This document shows, one piece after another, positions 23,541-36,400 of a stretch of DNA of 64,000 nucleotides (positions are counted from its first letter, which is position 1; the number at the start of each line of letters is the position of its first letter). The stretch is from Aldrovandia affinis (lineage: Eukaryota > Chordata > Actinopteri > Notacanthiformes > Halosauridae): the NCBI GenBank assembly GCA_029706075.1, contig JAINUG010000048.1, positions 5,338,374 to 5,402,373 of the forward strand. Reading direction: 5' to 3'. The notes under the pieces are model-generated. The model ran no database searches. It was not told the origin of the DNA and worked only from the letters and a program-made list of their open reading frames with translations. The position numbers and the translations under genes were made by a program.

Positions 23541-25434
23541 GTGGCACACATTAATGGCCACTAGCAGGCCAATGAGATGAGTCAAAAACACTTTTTCACT
23601 GCCATTGAAACCAAACCCACATAATAAGCCCCGTAGGCCGAAGGTCAGGATTGGTACTCAGTGAGCCGTCATTTTGGAAAATGTAGGATTTGATGATAAA
23701 TGAAAAATAGCAGGGCCAGACTCGGAGGGGAGTTCTTCAAAACAAACAGCTCAGCACATTTGTCCAATGAGGTCTTTGTTGACTGTGAAGACAGAACTTA
23801 ACAGTTGAAAGGATTCCCCCATGCGGAGCGCATGTGACTTAATTGTTTGGGTTATACAGTCAATTTCTGTGATTTACCGCCTGCATTGTCTCCGATAGCA
23901 TTTTCCTGTCAGAGTCAGAGGGATCAACTAGCCTACCTTCCGCGAAAACAGACGAACCACCGCTTGACAATTGGTGAAAGCTCGAAGCCTTTCGTTAAAT
24001 ACATTTTGTTTATGAAATGACTTGTATGAGTTCGGGGCTGGAGCTCAGTGAGACATTGTACAGTGTGGATGTCATCACTGGGGGTGTTGAGAGGAAAGCG
24101 GGCCCATTGGATAGGGCTTGTAAATGTTATGCTAGCGCTGACCATGATACGCTGCTCGTAACTGAAATCAACGGAATGATCCAAAGCAATTAATCAAGTG
24201 AACTATGTGGGGAGGAGCCATATTTTCATATTTTATAGTTGAATTTTGTGTTTCTGTCAGGCCCCACCTTCTGTGTGATAGGGCTGCTTAGTGGGACCAG
24301 CATCCCTGGGAGAAAGAGGCCAACCCGAGGCGTGTGGGTAATGATAGCATGACAGGCAGGTATGGGGGGGCAGCTGCTCGCTGAGCCCCTCACCTGGCAG
24401 GACTATGGCCGGGGTACGGAACAGAGAAACCCTCCCTGCTGTTTTCATAGGCCCCCCAAAACCGGGGGCCACGAGGGATGCTTAATTACCCGTCTCGCAT
24501 TCTACAGTAAATGATATGTGAGCATGAAAGGGAACGTGATCGTATAACGTTTCAGGGGACTCATTTGTCCAGGCGCACTCTGAGCCGGTTACAGGGAAAC
24601 ATACCTTAATGCACTTACCTGTGCGCATATTTTCTTAATACTCAGATTCCTAATGGCCTTTGGCTCTGGGGATGACCTCATAACACAAACAGGAAAGCTC
24701 AGTATTTTCCTGCCTTCTCTCTCCTTTTCGCTCTGATTTTCCAGTATCAAATTTACAAGCGTCAATGAATCCTAATAAACTGCTGAACTGACCCACTGCA
24801 TCCTAACCAAACACCTGTTTCCTGGATGACATTAGTCCTACGAAAGGGAAGGGGTTTTGTTTTGGTTGAATAATAAATAAATTAATACATAAATGAAATG
24901 ATAGAGAAATGTAATGGGGGGGAAATGTACACACCTATTGGCTGATTTGCAATGAATGGCATCACACCGCAATTAACAACTGTGCTTTCCCACAATGCAA
25001 CAAAGAGCATGTTCTGTGCAGAGAGCCCTCTGGGTCTCCTGATCTTTGGCATGTCAGAGGTTCACCCATTCCTGGCTGCTTGGAAACAGCATGTCATTGG
25101 ACTCAATCATCCTGCAGTAAGAGCCCTCTCTCTTTCTGGCTAGAACCACCTCTCAAGTTCCTCTGCCAGCTCTGACTTGTTTCCGTTTTTCAATTCAACA
25201 GACTTCCTCTCCCCCATAGTCATCGATGAACTTTAAACACCCTTGAACAAACATGGCCACATAAATGTTTTTTTTCCCCTTCCATCAGCCCCCACCACTC
25301 ATAGAAGTGACACAAAGATAATGTTTGATCATCCACTTCTACAAAGAAGCAGAGGAGCTTCACTAGAAAGCATCAGCAGCTGGATTTCCCCCTCTTGATT
25401 AGTCATTCGTGTAAATATTATTATGTTTTCTTTG

Positions 25435-25626
25435 CCAAGCAGATGCTTTTAGCTAGGACAACCTTAAAGTTTGGCACATTTCCATTGACTGTATACAGCT
25501 GGATGTTTATTGATGCAATTCAGGTTAAGTACTTCGGTCAAGGGAACATCAGCAGTACCCAACCCCGCACGATTCATGCCAGCGATCTACTGGCTACAGG
25601 TTCTGGTTACTTTGCCCCACTGCCGC
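25435..25626 (-). mobile_element. Diverged fish SINE
   Basis: On the plus strand the copy begins GCCAAGCAGATGCTTTTAGC (normally GCAGACGCTTTTATCC). It continues through ATACAGCTGGATGTTTATTG and CAATTCAGGTTAAGTACTTC, and ends with TTTGCCCCACTGCCGC. I recognise this order from a common teleost SINE seen in reverse complement. The tRNA-like B box region around 25560-25590 is heavily mutated, so this is an old, inactive copy. Confidence 0.7.
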
Positions 25627-26640
25627 TAGCAGATGCTGTATTGTATGTGCTCCAACTGCACACCTTTCACACTATCCCCTCGAGGGGCGAAGCATTATAA
25701 ATCTGTTGAGAAATTTGGAAAGCGATGCGAGAGATGTGGTCATCGCAATTTAAGTGTTCATCCATTTTGCAGTTCAAAGCAGTATGGTCTTCCTCTTTTC
25801 TTGGCATCTTAGGAAATACCTTACCATATAAATTATTAGTTTGTGTATCACCGTGATTGTTTTCTGGCGCGTGAATGCTCTGCAGGCAATATTTTTGCTT
25901 AAATCATAAATCCAGTATGACTGATGCAAAACAAATCCATAACCGTCTGCCTTCTTGATTTCAAAGATCGAATGTTGCCTTCCTCCGAGTAACAAGATAC
26001 ATTATATTGATTTGCTGTATAACAGAGAGGGCTTCGGAGAAAGTGGTGGTGATTAATGAATTGATCTTGGATGTGAACAATGCCTGGAGCTTTAGGGAAT
26101 GTTACAGCAATAGACTGGCTCCAGTATGCAAGGCCTATATTGTCCATTGATTTGAAGGAATGAAACATTTTTCATTACGTTCATGGGTATTTGTTCCAGC
26201 TTTAAAAGGTTTTTTAATGACTTAAACATTTTTCAAGTACTTATTCTGTGTACAATGAAACCCTGCCTATTTTTCAAACACACTGTCATCTGCACACCTG
26301 TTCCTGCTTACACATACATGCACAAGCCGCTGCAGACACTGCACTTTACAGACCCAGTTACTTAGAATCATGTTCTAGAAGTCTGTGGTGGTCTGTTAAA
26401 GTATTCGCAGAGACAAGTGCACACATTTTGACATATTCTCTCTCTCTTTTTCTTCTTCTGCCACTCTGCCATTCTCTTCCTTTCTGACTTCTTTGGCAAG
26501 CTTAGAAACTGAACATGTTGGGTGTTCCCCCAGAATTGTCCAGTAGATTTCCTCCCGGTTTGTTTCGTAATGAAGCACATGAGTGCATTTCACAGGCATG
26601 TCCAGGACCGAGACAGTGGCATGAGTCTGCAATCGGGTAC
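25627..26640. other. Non-coding stretch
   Basis: AT-rich single-copy DNA with no recognised gene or repeat. A CT/TTC-rich run lies at about 26440-26460. Confidence 0.5.
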
Positions 26641-26765
26641 AAGGCAGGCACCGGGCGGGCACAGGGCAGCAGTAGGGCAGGTAGAGCAGGGCAGCAGTAG
26701 GGCAGGTAGAGCAGGGCAGCAGTAGGGCAGGTAGAGCAGGGCAGGCACAGGGCAGGAGCAGACAC
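26641..26765. repeat. Short minisatellite, 25-bp unit, about 3 copies
   Basis: GGGCAGCAGTAGGGCAGGTA plus GAGCA repeats three times with 25-bp spacing from about 26666. It is flanked by looser GGGCAGG/GGGCACAGG hexamer-like variants, suggesting growth from a GGGCAG-rich seed. Confidence 0.9.
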
Positions 26766-27242
26766 TGGTGGTGACCTCACCATGAGTAACCTGGGAAACA
26801 ACCCTGTGAAGGGAAGGGAGGCAACGGCGGGTGGGGGAGGGGGGTCAGAGGGTGACAAATTTGCTGCTGTCACAGTGGTTTCCAGTAAGGCGCTGGCCCT
26901 CTCTGTCTGAAGACAAGAGCGGAGTTTAGGTTCTCGCTCTCTGGGGAGGGCAGCGCCCTGTCTGCTGGCTCGCTGCCCCTGTTGCAGAAATGCGGGGGGA
27001 CGCCAGCCTCACAGCCTAGTGTGACCCAAACCTCTCTCACTCTCTCTCACTCTCCTTCCACATAGCGTAGCCAGTGTTAGTTACTTTATAGTTTAGTAAA
27101 AAAATAAAAACGATGGTATTGTTTTTATAGTACTCCAGATTGGTTGGGAACGGAACCAAAGGATATCAGATGGCATGTTCTGTGGACACTGATTTCTCAA
27201 GGCTTTTGCAGCAGAAATTGTCAGTGTGTAAATGCCAGAGGG
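26766..27242. other. Non-coding stretch
   Basis: Moderately GC-rich with a short CTCTCTCACT duplication at 27032-27054. No gene is seen. Confidence 0.45.
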
Positions 27243-27500
27243 CACACATGCTCGCATATGTTCATGTACACGCACACAGGAATACGTGTACACACACAAA
27301 TACATAGACACACACACAAAGCACACAAACATGCACACATGCAGGCACAGACACACACACACACACGTGTGCACACATTCACAGGCTCATGCACACACAT
27401 ACACACACACACAAACACAACATGCGCACACACACAAACACATACAACTCACAAACACAATATGCGCACATGTAAAAACACAAACACACACACACTAACA
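27243..27500. repeat. Interrupted CA microsatellite
   Basis: CA-rich sequence of about 258 bp with many interruptions (ACACATGC, CACGTG, ACAAACAC). ACAACTCACAAACACAATATG resembles the preceding unit, so there is weak 40-50 bp internal repetition near 27410-27480. Open frames across it on both strands are artefacts of the dinucleotide repeat. Confidence 0.9.
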
Positions 27501-30500
27501 CATCGAATCAAACAAGTACCAGTACAGAGTAGTATAGCCATATGCCCATAGAGGTCCTTCACCAGGTTGCTGCTCCACTGTTCTGTTTTTTAAAGTTGGG
27601 AGAAACAATAAAGAAATAGATCGCACCGCTGCTGTTTATTTTTTACGCCGGTAACCAAAGTGGCTGTTTATTATGGCATTTATCCTCTGGTTCCACTTGA
27701 AAAGCATGTGTGTTCTGGAATGAACAGTGGTGGGTTAATTGGTGATGGGGGGGCAGGGGGACAAGGGGGGTAGCCGGGAAGCGTCATCATGCGTGCGTCT
27801 CTGTCAGATGTGAGTCAAACCTTGTGTGCGAGCACATCTGGAGAACAAACTGAATCCATAGAGAGACTCTTACAGTCTTGCAGTGATATTCCTCTGCTTC
27901 ATGGCTGCTACGTACTGTAGGACCATGGCATCCATCTCCTACTCTCAAACCTGCTTCTGGGTAACAGTTATACAAATGGAGGGTCCGGTGGCTTAGAAGT
28001 CTCACTGTCTTGTGCCCAGCTTTCAGAACCTCAGCTGGACAATGAGGTGAGCATTGGACAATGACCCTTAAAGAACACCTGGAGCTGTTGTCTGGAATAT
28101 TATTATCTCAACATTGGCCTGTACAGTATATCTACTTACTAGTGTGTAATGCCATTTCTTTTTAACATTTTTTCAAAACGTAGAGGATAATCTGATCCCC
28201 ATGGAAAGAGCTAAGTGGGTCATATCAAGTAAGTGGTACTTATAAGGCAAATTTATAGAACATTTTGTTTGTGTATGCCCAACAAACATACATATTTAAT
28301 TATTCATAAAACAATCGAGATGGATGGCTATAAAGTGCCAGCACTCTGTGTCGAAATTGCTTTGTTTAGGATGCCAAGTGAGAATGTTTAGATAAGATTC
28401 GATGTTTAACTCTGAAACTGACAATGGACACACAACACCGCAGAATTGCAGTTTGTTCAGGTCTGCGCACGGTGCCTCCGACAGAGCACCTCTCCCCCCG
28501 TGACCCCTGACCCCTTTCGTGTCCTGTTGGTCACAGACGCTGGGAAAGGTTTGTTCCAGTCACTAGAGCTGAAGAGAGGTCAGGTGAGGTCACATGACCT
28601 ATGCACTTGCGTGTTAAACCTGGTTTTGTGCTCTCTTGTTGGCGTGTTTCCTCTGCATTCTGTTGGAGGCTATGTTTGTGAAGGGAGGAGCAGAGCGTGT
28701 TTGCTTTGTCTCTCCGTATCTGAGCTCTACCCCCCTCACCGGACATGCACTGACTTGTGCTCCCCGTTTACTCTGGTCCAGAAACAAGATCTCTCTCTCA
28801 TCTAGCAGTCTTAATTCTCATCTCATTTTCCCTTTCCCTCTCCATATTTTTGTGCTGTACTGCAATCTTGTTTTTAAATCAATTTGTATACCGCTATCTT
28901 TTCTATCCTCCAAATTCAGAATGCCCATACATATTCATAGTTTGTAGGCCCACCTCAAGGACTATAACCCTACCTCCCTGGGCAATGCTTCAACCAATTA
29001 CGCATGCCCTACAAGGCTGCTTGCCACAGTCAGGACTGACATGGTCAATTGATACCGGACTGTGGGGCGTGTAACTACACAAAGGTGTTCTCTTCTAATC
29101 TTCTGTTTCTGCCTTCCTCTCTCCCTCTCTCAATCACTCAGTGATTCATATTTATATTCCACACATTTATTACAATTCTAATATTTAACCAACAATTCAG
29201 CCAAAGTTTAAACAATACAAATGTCCATTAGCTATGCCCAAAACCAATCTAACACCATGCAGTACTAGTATTGTTAGTCTGATGGCTAATGCTTATAATT
29301 GTTTTCCTTATCAGTCTCATAAGGTAGCACATTCCTATCCACAGCGAGAGATTGGGTAGGAATATTTCTGATGGATCTTTAGATGCCCACATGCAGCACA
29401 CTTATTGTGTGTGATGCAGAGCACCATTCTTACTTGGCTTGGCTGTACAGTAATGAGACTGAACACAGTGTTTGTGGGGCAGATCTATACAGACAGACCC
29501 TCTGCTGTCCTGTCTCCTCTCCGGCACCAATCTGCGTCCACAGGAAGGAGTGAGGAGTGAGTTCAATCAGCAAGAGTGTGCGAGGTAACAGCATGCACGA
29601 CAGCCAACGCAGAGACACAGACTCCCTCACGCACTAACAAGGCAGCTGCATCTGGCACTCTCTGTTCAAACATTGGCTGGAAAACAAATGTCTTGCTGTG
29701 TTTATTGTTTTGTTTTTCAAAGTATAGAGGGAAAATGTATCTAGGAAACGACCCCCTGCGTGTGTCATTTTGCTGGTTTTGGTCAAATGAAAGCAGGAGG
29801 GGATTAAATGGATTTTTGTTTGACAATTTCATAACTCTCCTTTCCTGCATACTTCTGATGGTTTGGGAACTTTGTTTCCTTGTGATTGATATTTTAAATA
29901 TAAAATGTCAAAGTCTCTCCATCTCCATTGTCTCTATTAGCCCCTCTCTCTCTCTCAGAACAAACTGGACCATTTCCAAAAATTCATTGAGAAAAACATC
30001 CTTCAAATGCACACGATTATCGAAATCGTTTTTCAAAGATGAAACGAATACTGTTTAGAATGCTGATTTGTTGCTCTGCAGGGAAGAGGCAGAAATGAAT
30101 TGCTTAAATTACCGCACCAGTCGCCAGTGGTTTCCATTAAGCTCTGTGTGGCCTTATGATTGGTACCAAATTCCTGCTGACCGGTTTTATGTAACAAATG
30201 CATAATCTTCATGTTTAGTGGATAAGTTTGAACAATCGGAGTGGTGGTGAATTACAAAGGGAGTCGTTTCTCAGCGGAAGATGCAGATGTTTGTCCTCGA
30301 CCTGGCTGTCATTGTCTCTCTCACTAAGACGTCCCAGATTTGGAACACAAACTCCCCCCATTCCTCCCAATTAATCCCGATTACTGCGGATCTGAATAAG
30401 TGGTCTGAAAATGGGATCAGTCTGGCGCGCACAGTCACACGCATCGGTTTTCGCTGTCAAGGCCAGTGTGCCAGTTTGGGGTTCCCACTGAGCAGGACAC

Positions 30501-31450
30501 TGTGGCCTCGGAGCAGAGCTTGTCTGCTCTGTGTCACACACCAAAGAGAGGGGGGAGGAGGGAGGGGGACAGCGAGACAGATATCCGCCCCACCCCCTCG
30601 CCGGTAAAGCCGCCACATCTGAAGACCCCTGGTCTTGTGAAGTAAAAGAGCACTGCTGTACTCAACACATGACCGCCACCACTCTTTAAGTCGACCGCAG
30701 GGGACACCCGCGGCTTGCAGAGCAAACATCTGATCTTATAAAGCATTTCAGATCAAAGCAGGTGGCAAATGTAATCGTTCCTGCAAAGAAGTAATTTTAT
30801 TGTTTTATTGTATTGTGTTTTTGACTTTTCTCTTATTGTTAAACAAAGGCCCCTTTGCTGTCTTGTATAACTCCAGTACTTAATTTATGAGTGTGGATCT
30901 GCATTTGCTCGAACTTATTTCCTGTTCTCACAGTCTTGTACACTTATATTTCATTCATGCCTCCTTGTATGGCTGGCATGCATTGAGGTATTTTATTTTG
31001 TCATCTCATTTATCAGTCTGCAAATCTGTCTTGGTTAGGTGCCCTATTTTTTCTGTGTATTCCCAGCATACTCTTTCACGTGTACATCACATCATACTAA
31101 TTCAGCCTTTCACTCCTCTTTTTTGGAATATATGTATATATCAAGTCTAGGTGTGTAAAGCTGGTAGAGACATATCCAAATAGACTCATGGCTGTAATTC
31201 AAGCAAAGGGTGCTTCTACCAGTACTAACTCAGTGGGGTGTAGACATATCAATCTAAGTTATTCTAGTTTTTTAAATTTTGTATTTTTTAATTAAAAAAT
31301 ATATATATATTTATATATGTTCACACATGTTGAGAATTTTTTATCACTTGTAAGTTGTAGGGTCAAATGTGTAAATATAGGTATAAAAGGTCTGATTTAA
31401 CATGTTTTTTGTAAGGGAAAAAAGGGTAAATCTTTTAGACTTTAAAGGGG
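27501..31450. other. Long non-coding stretch
   Basis: No gene is recognised in 3.9 kb. A long pyrimidine tract ends in CAG at 29958 and could act as an acceptor, but the following frame is not convincing. Around 30420-30740 the sequence is GC-richer with opposing open frames. An AT tract lies at 31280-31318. Confidence 0.45.
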
Positions 31451-32478
31451 CACTGTATATATGCACACAAACACACATGGTAGACAAAATGTGTTTCATA
31501 TTAATGCCAATACCGATTACCAATATGTTTATGCTATAAAATCAACACTTTAATATGTGAGAGATTTTGAAAGAGGTCAAATAGTTGGTGCCCAAAATGC
31601 AGGTGCGCCAGTCACAGAAATAGTAAAACTATTAAATTTTGTCATGGGGAACAGTGTCGAATCATGATGTCAAACAAGGAAAATATGCATCAGGAAGGAG
31701 GAACAGTGGTCACAAGTCTAAGCTCACCAATAGAGGATAGTTGCTAAAAAATACAAAACAATGGCCTCAAGAATGACCACAGAACTGAATCTACACCTCT
31801 GTGACCCAGTTTTAACAAAAAATATGTCGTGAGCATCACAAAGCTGATATTTAGAGTAGGGTTGCCATTCAGAAACCGCTTGTAACCAAGGCCAAAACAT
31901 GGAATGCATTTTAGGCAACGCATAACCTAGTTTAATTGCCCCCAAACCACATGCACAAAACATGGAATACATTTTTCCTGAAATGCATCATTTTAGGCAC
32001 CTTGTTAAGTCATTGTTGATAATTATTGTGAGGTGCACTCTATGGTGCAAACTTTTAGTTTTTCCAAACTCTAGATGTTTCCATATTCCCCTGCTCTAAT
32101 GTTTCCATATTCCAAGAAGATTACGACCCCATACACACTACTAAATGGATTCAAGAGTGGTTTCATGAGCACAAGGATATAGCAAACACCTTCCATGGCC
32201 TCTCCAAGCACCAGATTTAAACATCTTTGAACCTTTGTGAGAAATTCTGGAATGTAGAGTGCGGAGTAGATTTCCATCGCCTTCACCTCTCAAAGAACTG
32301 GAGGCTTTCCTTCTTGAAGAATGGTCCAGTGTCCCACTAGAAACTGTTCAAAACTTGTATAGCCCCATTCCAAGAAGGATTGAAGCTATTCTGAAGGCAA
32401 AGGCCCAACTCCCTATTAGTTAATAAATATTAATATATTGTTTGGTTTCCATTATTTTGTCTACCCCCTGTATACACT
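31451..32478 (+). mobile_element. Degraded Tc1/mariner-like DNA transposon
   Basis: The ends are inverted: GGTAGACAAAAT at 31479-31490 matches ATTTTGTCTACC at 32453-32464, next to ACTGTATATA-like outer ends. The interior carries broken plus-strand transposase sequence. The N-terminal DNA-binding part is visible near 31690-31830 (SGHKSKLTNRG, then MASRMTTELNLHL), corresponding to the Tc1 region that usually reads SGR--KLT-R and TA-KVT-ELN-HL. The C-terminal part near 32280-32420 reads LKELEAFLLEEW, then PLETVQNLYSPIPRRIEAIL. Stops and frameshifts separate the parts. The element is about 1 kb, short for Tc1, and the middle (31890-32110) has lost most of the catalytic region, which is replaced partly by local duplications. 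Inactive. Confidence 0.88.
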
Positions 32479-33194
32479 ATATATAGTTGTAGAGTTTATT
32501 GACTAAATAACATATATTCATATGTGTGCGTGCGTGTGTATGTGTGTGCACGTGTGCACGAGTGCGTGTATGTATGCACAATTCGGTGCATTCATGTTAT
32601 ACATGTGCATACACATGTACATGTTTAATTATGTGTGTTTGTGCGAACGGGTATAAATATGACAGAGCATGCTAGCATACAAGCGTCTGACGTGCGTGTT
32701 AGCATTTATGAATGTATGGTACTCATATGTAAAAGTCAGAGTGCAATCACGCCAGGGTTCTGAAAGTGGGATCCGCCAAACCATAAACAATGACATCACC
32801 TCCAGCCTACACCATACCAGGTGTAGCCGATCACTGTGGATAGTCCACTGGGATAGACACGCGGGGCTGTGAGGGGGAGTGCTCAGGTATATGTCAGAAT
32901 TGTGTGAGTGACCCCTGTCTCAGGAATAATGCACATGGTTTTGCACAAGCGAGCTCTTGTATTGTGAATGAGGAGCTGAGAGACAGACACCCAGACCTTT
33001 CCTCCTCCTTTGAAAAAGTAATAGAAACCATGCGCCTGCTCCTCTCTCTGGGGCACCCCCGCTTTTATCTGAGTACAGTCGTTGACAGCCTGGTCTTTCT
33101 ATGGAGCTCTGTTAGGCTTAAGCTGTCCCGGTGACACCTCACAACTCACCCCCTGAAGCATCTCTTCTGGTCCCGAGAAATAGTCTCCTCTCTC
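32479..33194. other. Non-coding stretch with TG-rich run
   Basis: An interrupted TG/GTGC tract lies at 32523-32580. The remainder is single-copy with no recognised gene. Confidence 0.45.
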
Positions 33195-34000
33195 CTTTTC
33201 AAATTTGAATCCAAATTGCCTTTATTGGTTTCAGAAAAAAAGGCATTTTATTTCCAAAGCATATATGTAATAGAAACAACAAATTTTCTAATGGGGAGAA
33301 AGGTCAATAGAAAAACAAATACGTTTGAATTATAATCATATAATTGTAATTTTACTAAAGTAAATGGTATAAATAAAATAGTCTTTGGTAGTGAAATAAC
33401 AACATCATTTCTATGCAATTATATTGCCTACAGTAATTATGATAAATAGAAATTTATTTATTTTATTGTGCCCTATTTGCTTTCTCACTGTCCCTCGGGC
33501 TATGGCATGCTTTCACATAGCGGGCAGCCAGTGGTGTTGTGTTTTCCTCCCCAAGTAAGCTTAACATATATTGTATTGCTGTCATTGCTTTGAATTTGAG
33601 AAGAACTCAATGAAATGTCTCTAAGTAATAGTTTCAAAGAATTAAGTATTTTTAACAGTGAAAGAGAAAATGTATCTCTGTCTCTACGTTTTTCCCAGTG
33701 ACCATACAACCTTTCCTCTTCTGGCAGCCATTACTTTTTATAACGGCTTTTACAATGGCCAGCCTGTGGTCACTAAGCCTGTGATTGGATCTGTCTCTGC
33801 TTTGTATCTTTCACGGTGAAGAGATACTCCTTTTTTTAGGGCCCGAAAGCAAAGATTGCTTTGTCTTTTTGGTTTTATTTTCCCAATGTTCAAAAATAGT
33901 TGTTTTTGCTTCGCTTCATAATTTGGTTTATTCCGTTTTTTTGTGGATTATTAGCAGAGCTGGTCTGAGCCTCGTTGTCTCTCTTGTCTTATTCATTCTC
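33195..34000 (+). repeat. Teleost interspersed repeat, class uncertain
   Basis: The sequence begins CAAATTGCCTTTATTGG and passes through CTCACTGTCCCTCGGGCT with GGGCAGCCAGTGGTG, then AAAATGTATCTCTGTCTCTA, CCTTTCCTCTTCTGGCAGCC and AGAGCTGGTCTGAGCCT. From memory these blocks occur in the same order in a repeat dispersed through many teleost genomes. No coding region is evident and I cannot place it in a named class; a retroelement UTR is possible. The boundaries are approximate. A repeat-library search would settle the class. Confidence 0.6.
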
Positions 34001-36159
34001 TCCCCCCCTCCCCTGCTCTCAATTTGTCATAGCCTCTCTCAGTCCAATTATTTTATTGAGTCCAGCCAGTATCAGTAGGCTACACTCACCTACACTCTTT
34101 CTGGTTGGTATTAGGGTAGAGTTCAATGTACAGAATGTGTATAGGAGTCCCTAATCTGATGATCATTTGACTTCTTGGGTCTGGATCACACTGACCGGCA
34201 TGTGACAGACATCCCAGAGACACCACCTCTGAGACAGCCCCATGGAGCCCTCCGACTTTCGTACCTTTCCAGAACGATTGTGCTTGCATTTCCAACTGCT
34301 TCCCAATCTCTGCTGTCACTCTTATCCATCACTTTCCGTGTAAATGAATCTGTGTTGTGGAAATGGAAAAGAGCTTTTTCCAGCCTAATTTGTTTTCCTC
34401 TTTGAGTCCAAGAAAAACATGCATTTACTGGAAAAGGCCTTTAACTTAAAAAGAGCAGCCTGGTTTTCACATGTTGCAAAGATGAAAGCAATCATTCCTT
34501 TGGTGCTGTTATCTGACCGGCGTGTTTTGTGTTCTGTGCACTCCAAGTCTGGCTGGCATGAAATCTTTTTTTTACCCAGTACAATCCTCTTTTCACTATG
34601 CGAGAAACTACTATATGTGCAAATGGTTTCAGTGACATTCACTCCTTGGCTTGAATCACACACTTCCCTCAGAAGCCGGGTGATGGAGATTTCCTGCACG
34701 TTTTTCTCTTTGGTTGCTTTGAATGTGTTCTAAATGCAGATGTTTTCTCCGCTCAGCTGCGTGTTTCCATACATAAACGCAGGAGGGTAACCTGTGGTTG
34801 CAATCAGGCCCATCTCAGGAGGCACAGGTCATCGGAGAAGCAAAAAAAGCAGGGCTGGCTGTAAAGATACACTAATGACAATAAGATGTTAAAAAATGCA
34901 AACGTGGAACAAACAGCTCCCACCTTTGCTACAAGCCACCTCTCGTGGACCGAATTAGCCGAAAAATGTACGATAAAAGACCGTTCCTCCAAGAAACATC
35001 TCTGAATCTCCACAGGATTTCAGACCACTCATCCATCCAATGCTTACTCACGCCCCGACACTGCACTCTTTCCCTGAGCCTCGCTAATCTGAGAGCGACA
35101 AGAAGAGGAAGCAAAGATGAGGCTCATTTGTTTACAGATAGAGAGAGAGAAATGTTCCATTAATGTTCGCAGGCTTTCCAGGAACCAGACGGTAATGAAG
35201 TCACTGAGAGGCATTTGTGTGTCTGCATGAGGGAGCTCACAGTTCTTCTAATCTGGAACTAATTTGGCCAGTGCGCTTTTACCTTGTACCTTCTGGTTCT
35301 CTGCTTTTCAGTCCCCTGTGCTGCCCTGCACTGATATGAGTGCACTTTTGGAAAACTGTGGGAAATTATGGTATCATATTTGTCCAAATTATTGCTGTCC
35401 TAGTGAAAGGAAAGGGAGTTCCCCTTCTCTTCTCTAACTCGTTTTCACCTGGATTGCCTTGATAAAACAGAGTACAGATCTTTCATGAATGCGAGTACGT
35501 TTTTTTTTTTCATCTACAATTTTCTGTTTTAGTCAGGTTTAAGCCATAGGCTAAATAAAAGTGCACTCTTCCATTGAAAATGTACAGTCGTGCTTGAGTT
35601 TGCTGCCATTAGTTAGTAACTTATGAATAGCTTTGCTCAAAAAAAATAGAGGCAGTGATTGCCAATTTTTCTCTAATTAGGTTGTAACTTTTTCTGTTTG
35701 AGTCATGGTTTCAAACAATATAGCCTTGTTTTACTGATGATGGCAGTAATGTGAAACTTTTGATCTTTGCCTCATTTAAAAAAAAAAAACCTTGACAGCA
35801 AATCTTGTAGCACCTCAACTGTCTTCTCATGTATACCGAGGATCACTCTATGCTGAGCAGCACTGCCCCATTCTGCGTAAGCCTTTATTCTGTTTGATTT
35901 AATTTGCTCCAGTTTCCGCTTCTGCTCTTTGATTTGTCATCGGTCCTTTTAAAGACTATAAGGAGTACAGATTGTCCTGCCCTACACAAAACCATGTGCA
36001 GAACATTAGTTTCTCTCATTTGTCCTCAGTACAGTTGGTTTTAATCTTCAGACATGGCCTCTCTATGAACAATGCTTGCTTACCAGGTGTCAGTGTGACA
36101 ATGCTTGTGTCAAATCATCACTTTGTGGAGCACCTACTGTATGAGCGCCACTGACCAAC
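34001..36159. other. Non-coding stretch
   Basis: AT-rich single-copy DNA. Homopolymer runs include T at 35501-35510 and A at 35780-35790. TCTAATTAGG near 35673 is a homeodomain-type core. No gene is seen. Confidence 0.45.
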
Positions 36160-36400
36160 ACACTCCTACACAGAGACTGCCCATTAGCCGATACACACAC
36201 TCACACACAGAGCCTGACCACGGACTGACACACACTCTCACACACAGAGCCTGACCAAGGACTGACACAGATGCTCGCAGACAGAGCCTGACAAAGGACT
36301 GACACACTAGCACAGAGACTGATCCACACGTTCAGACACAGAGCCTGTCCAAGCACTGACACACATGCTCACAAACTGAGCCTGACCAATGACCAATGCA
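36160..36400. repeat. Minisatellite, 37-bp unit, about 6 copies
   Basis: AGAGCCTGACCAAGGACTGA with CACACTCTCACACAC repeats; AGCCTGAC-type anchors lie at 36211, 36248, 36285, 36342 and 36379. Most spacings are 37 bp, with one irregular step containing AGACTGATCC at 36317. Confidence 0.9.

Larger units (their letters stand above)
20016..25434. other. Long non-coding stretch with regulatory-looking motifs
   Basis: No gene is seen in 5.4 kb. The segment holds three CTCF-like sites, an inverted E-box pair near 22.73-22.79 kb and an RFX-like palindrome at 23.53 kb, listed separately. A CTGT-rich run lies at about 22620-22655 and an A-run at 21001-21012. The largest open frames (167 codons at 20322-20825 minus; 148 codons at 21801-22247 minus) have no recognisable domains. 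Confidence 0.5.

Noticed and set aside
24618-24668. Minus-strand 45-nt exon-like segment with CCCCAG acceptor and GTAAGTG donor
   Set aside because: Plausible borders but a short, composition-neutral frame with no recognisable protein.
29959-30053. Possible terminal exon after a superb pyrimidine tract (frame NKLDHFQKFIEKNILQMH...)
   Set aside because: The tract is itself a CT repeat, third positions show no bias, and the frame ends soon with no supporting features.
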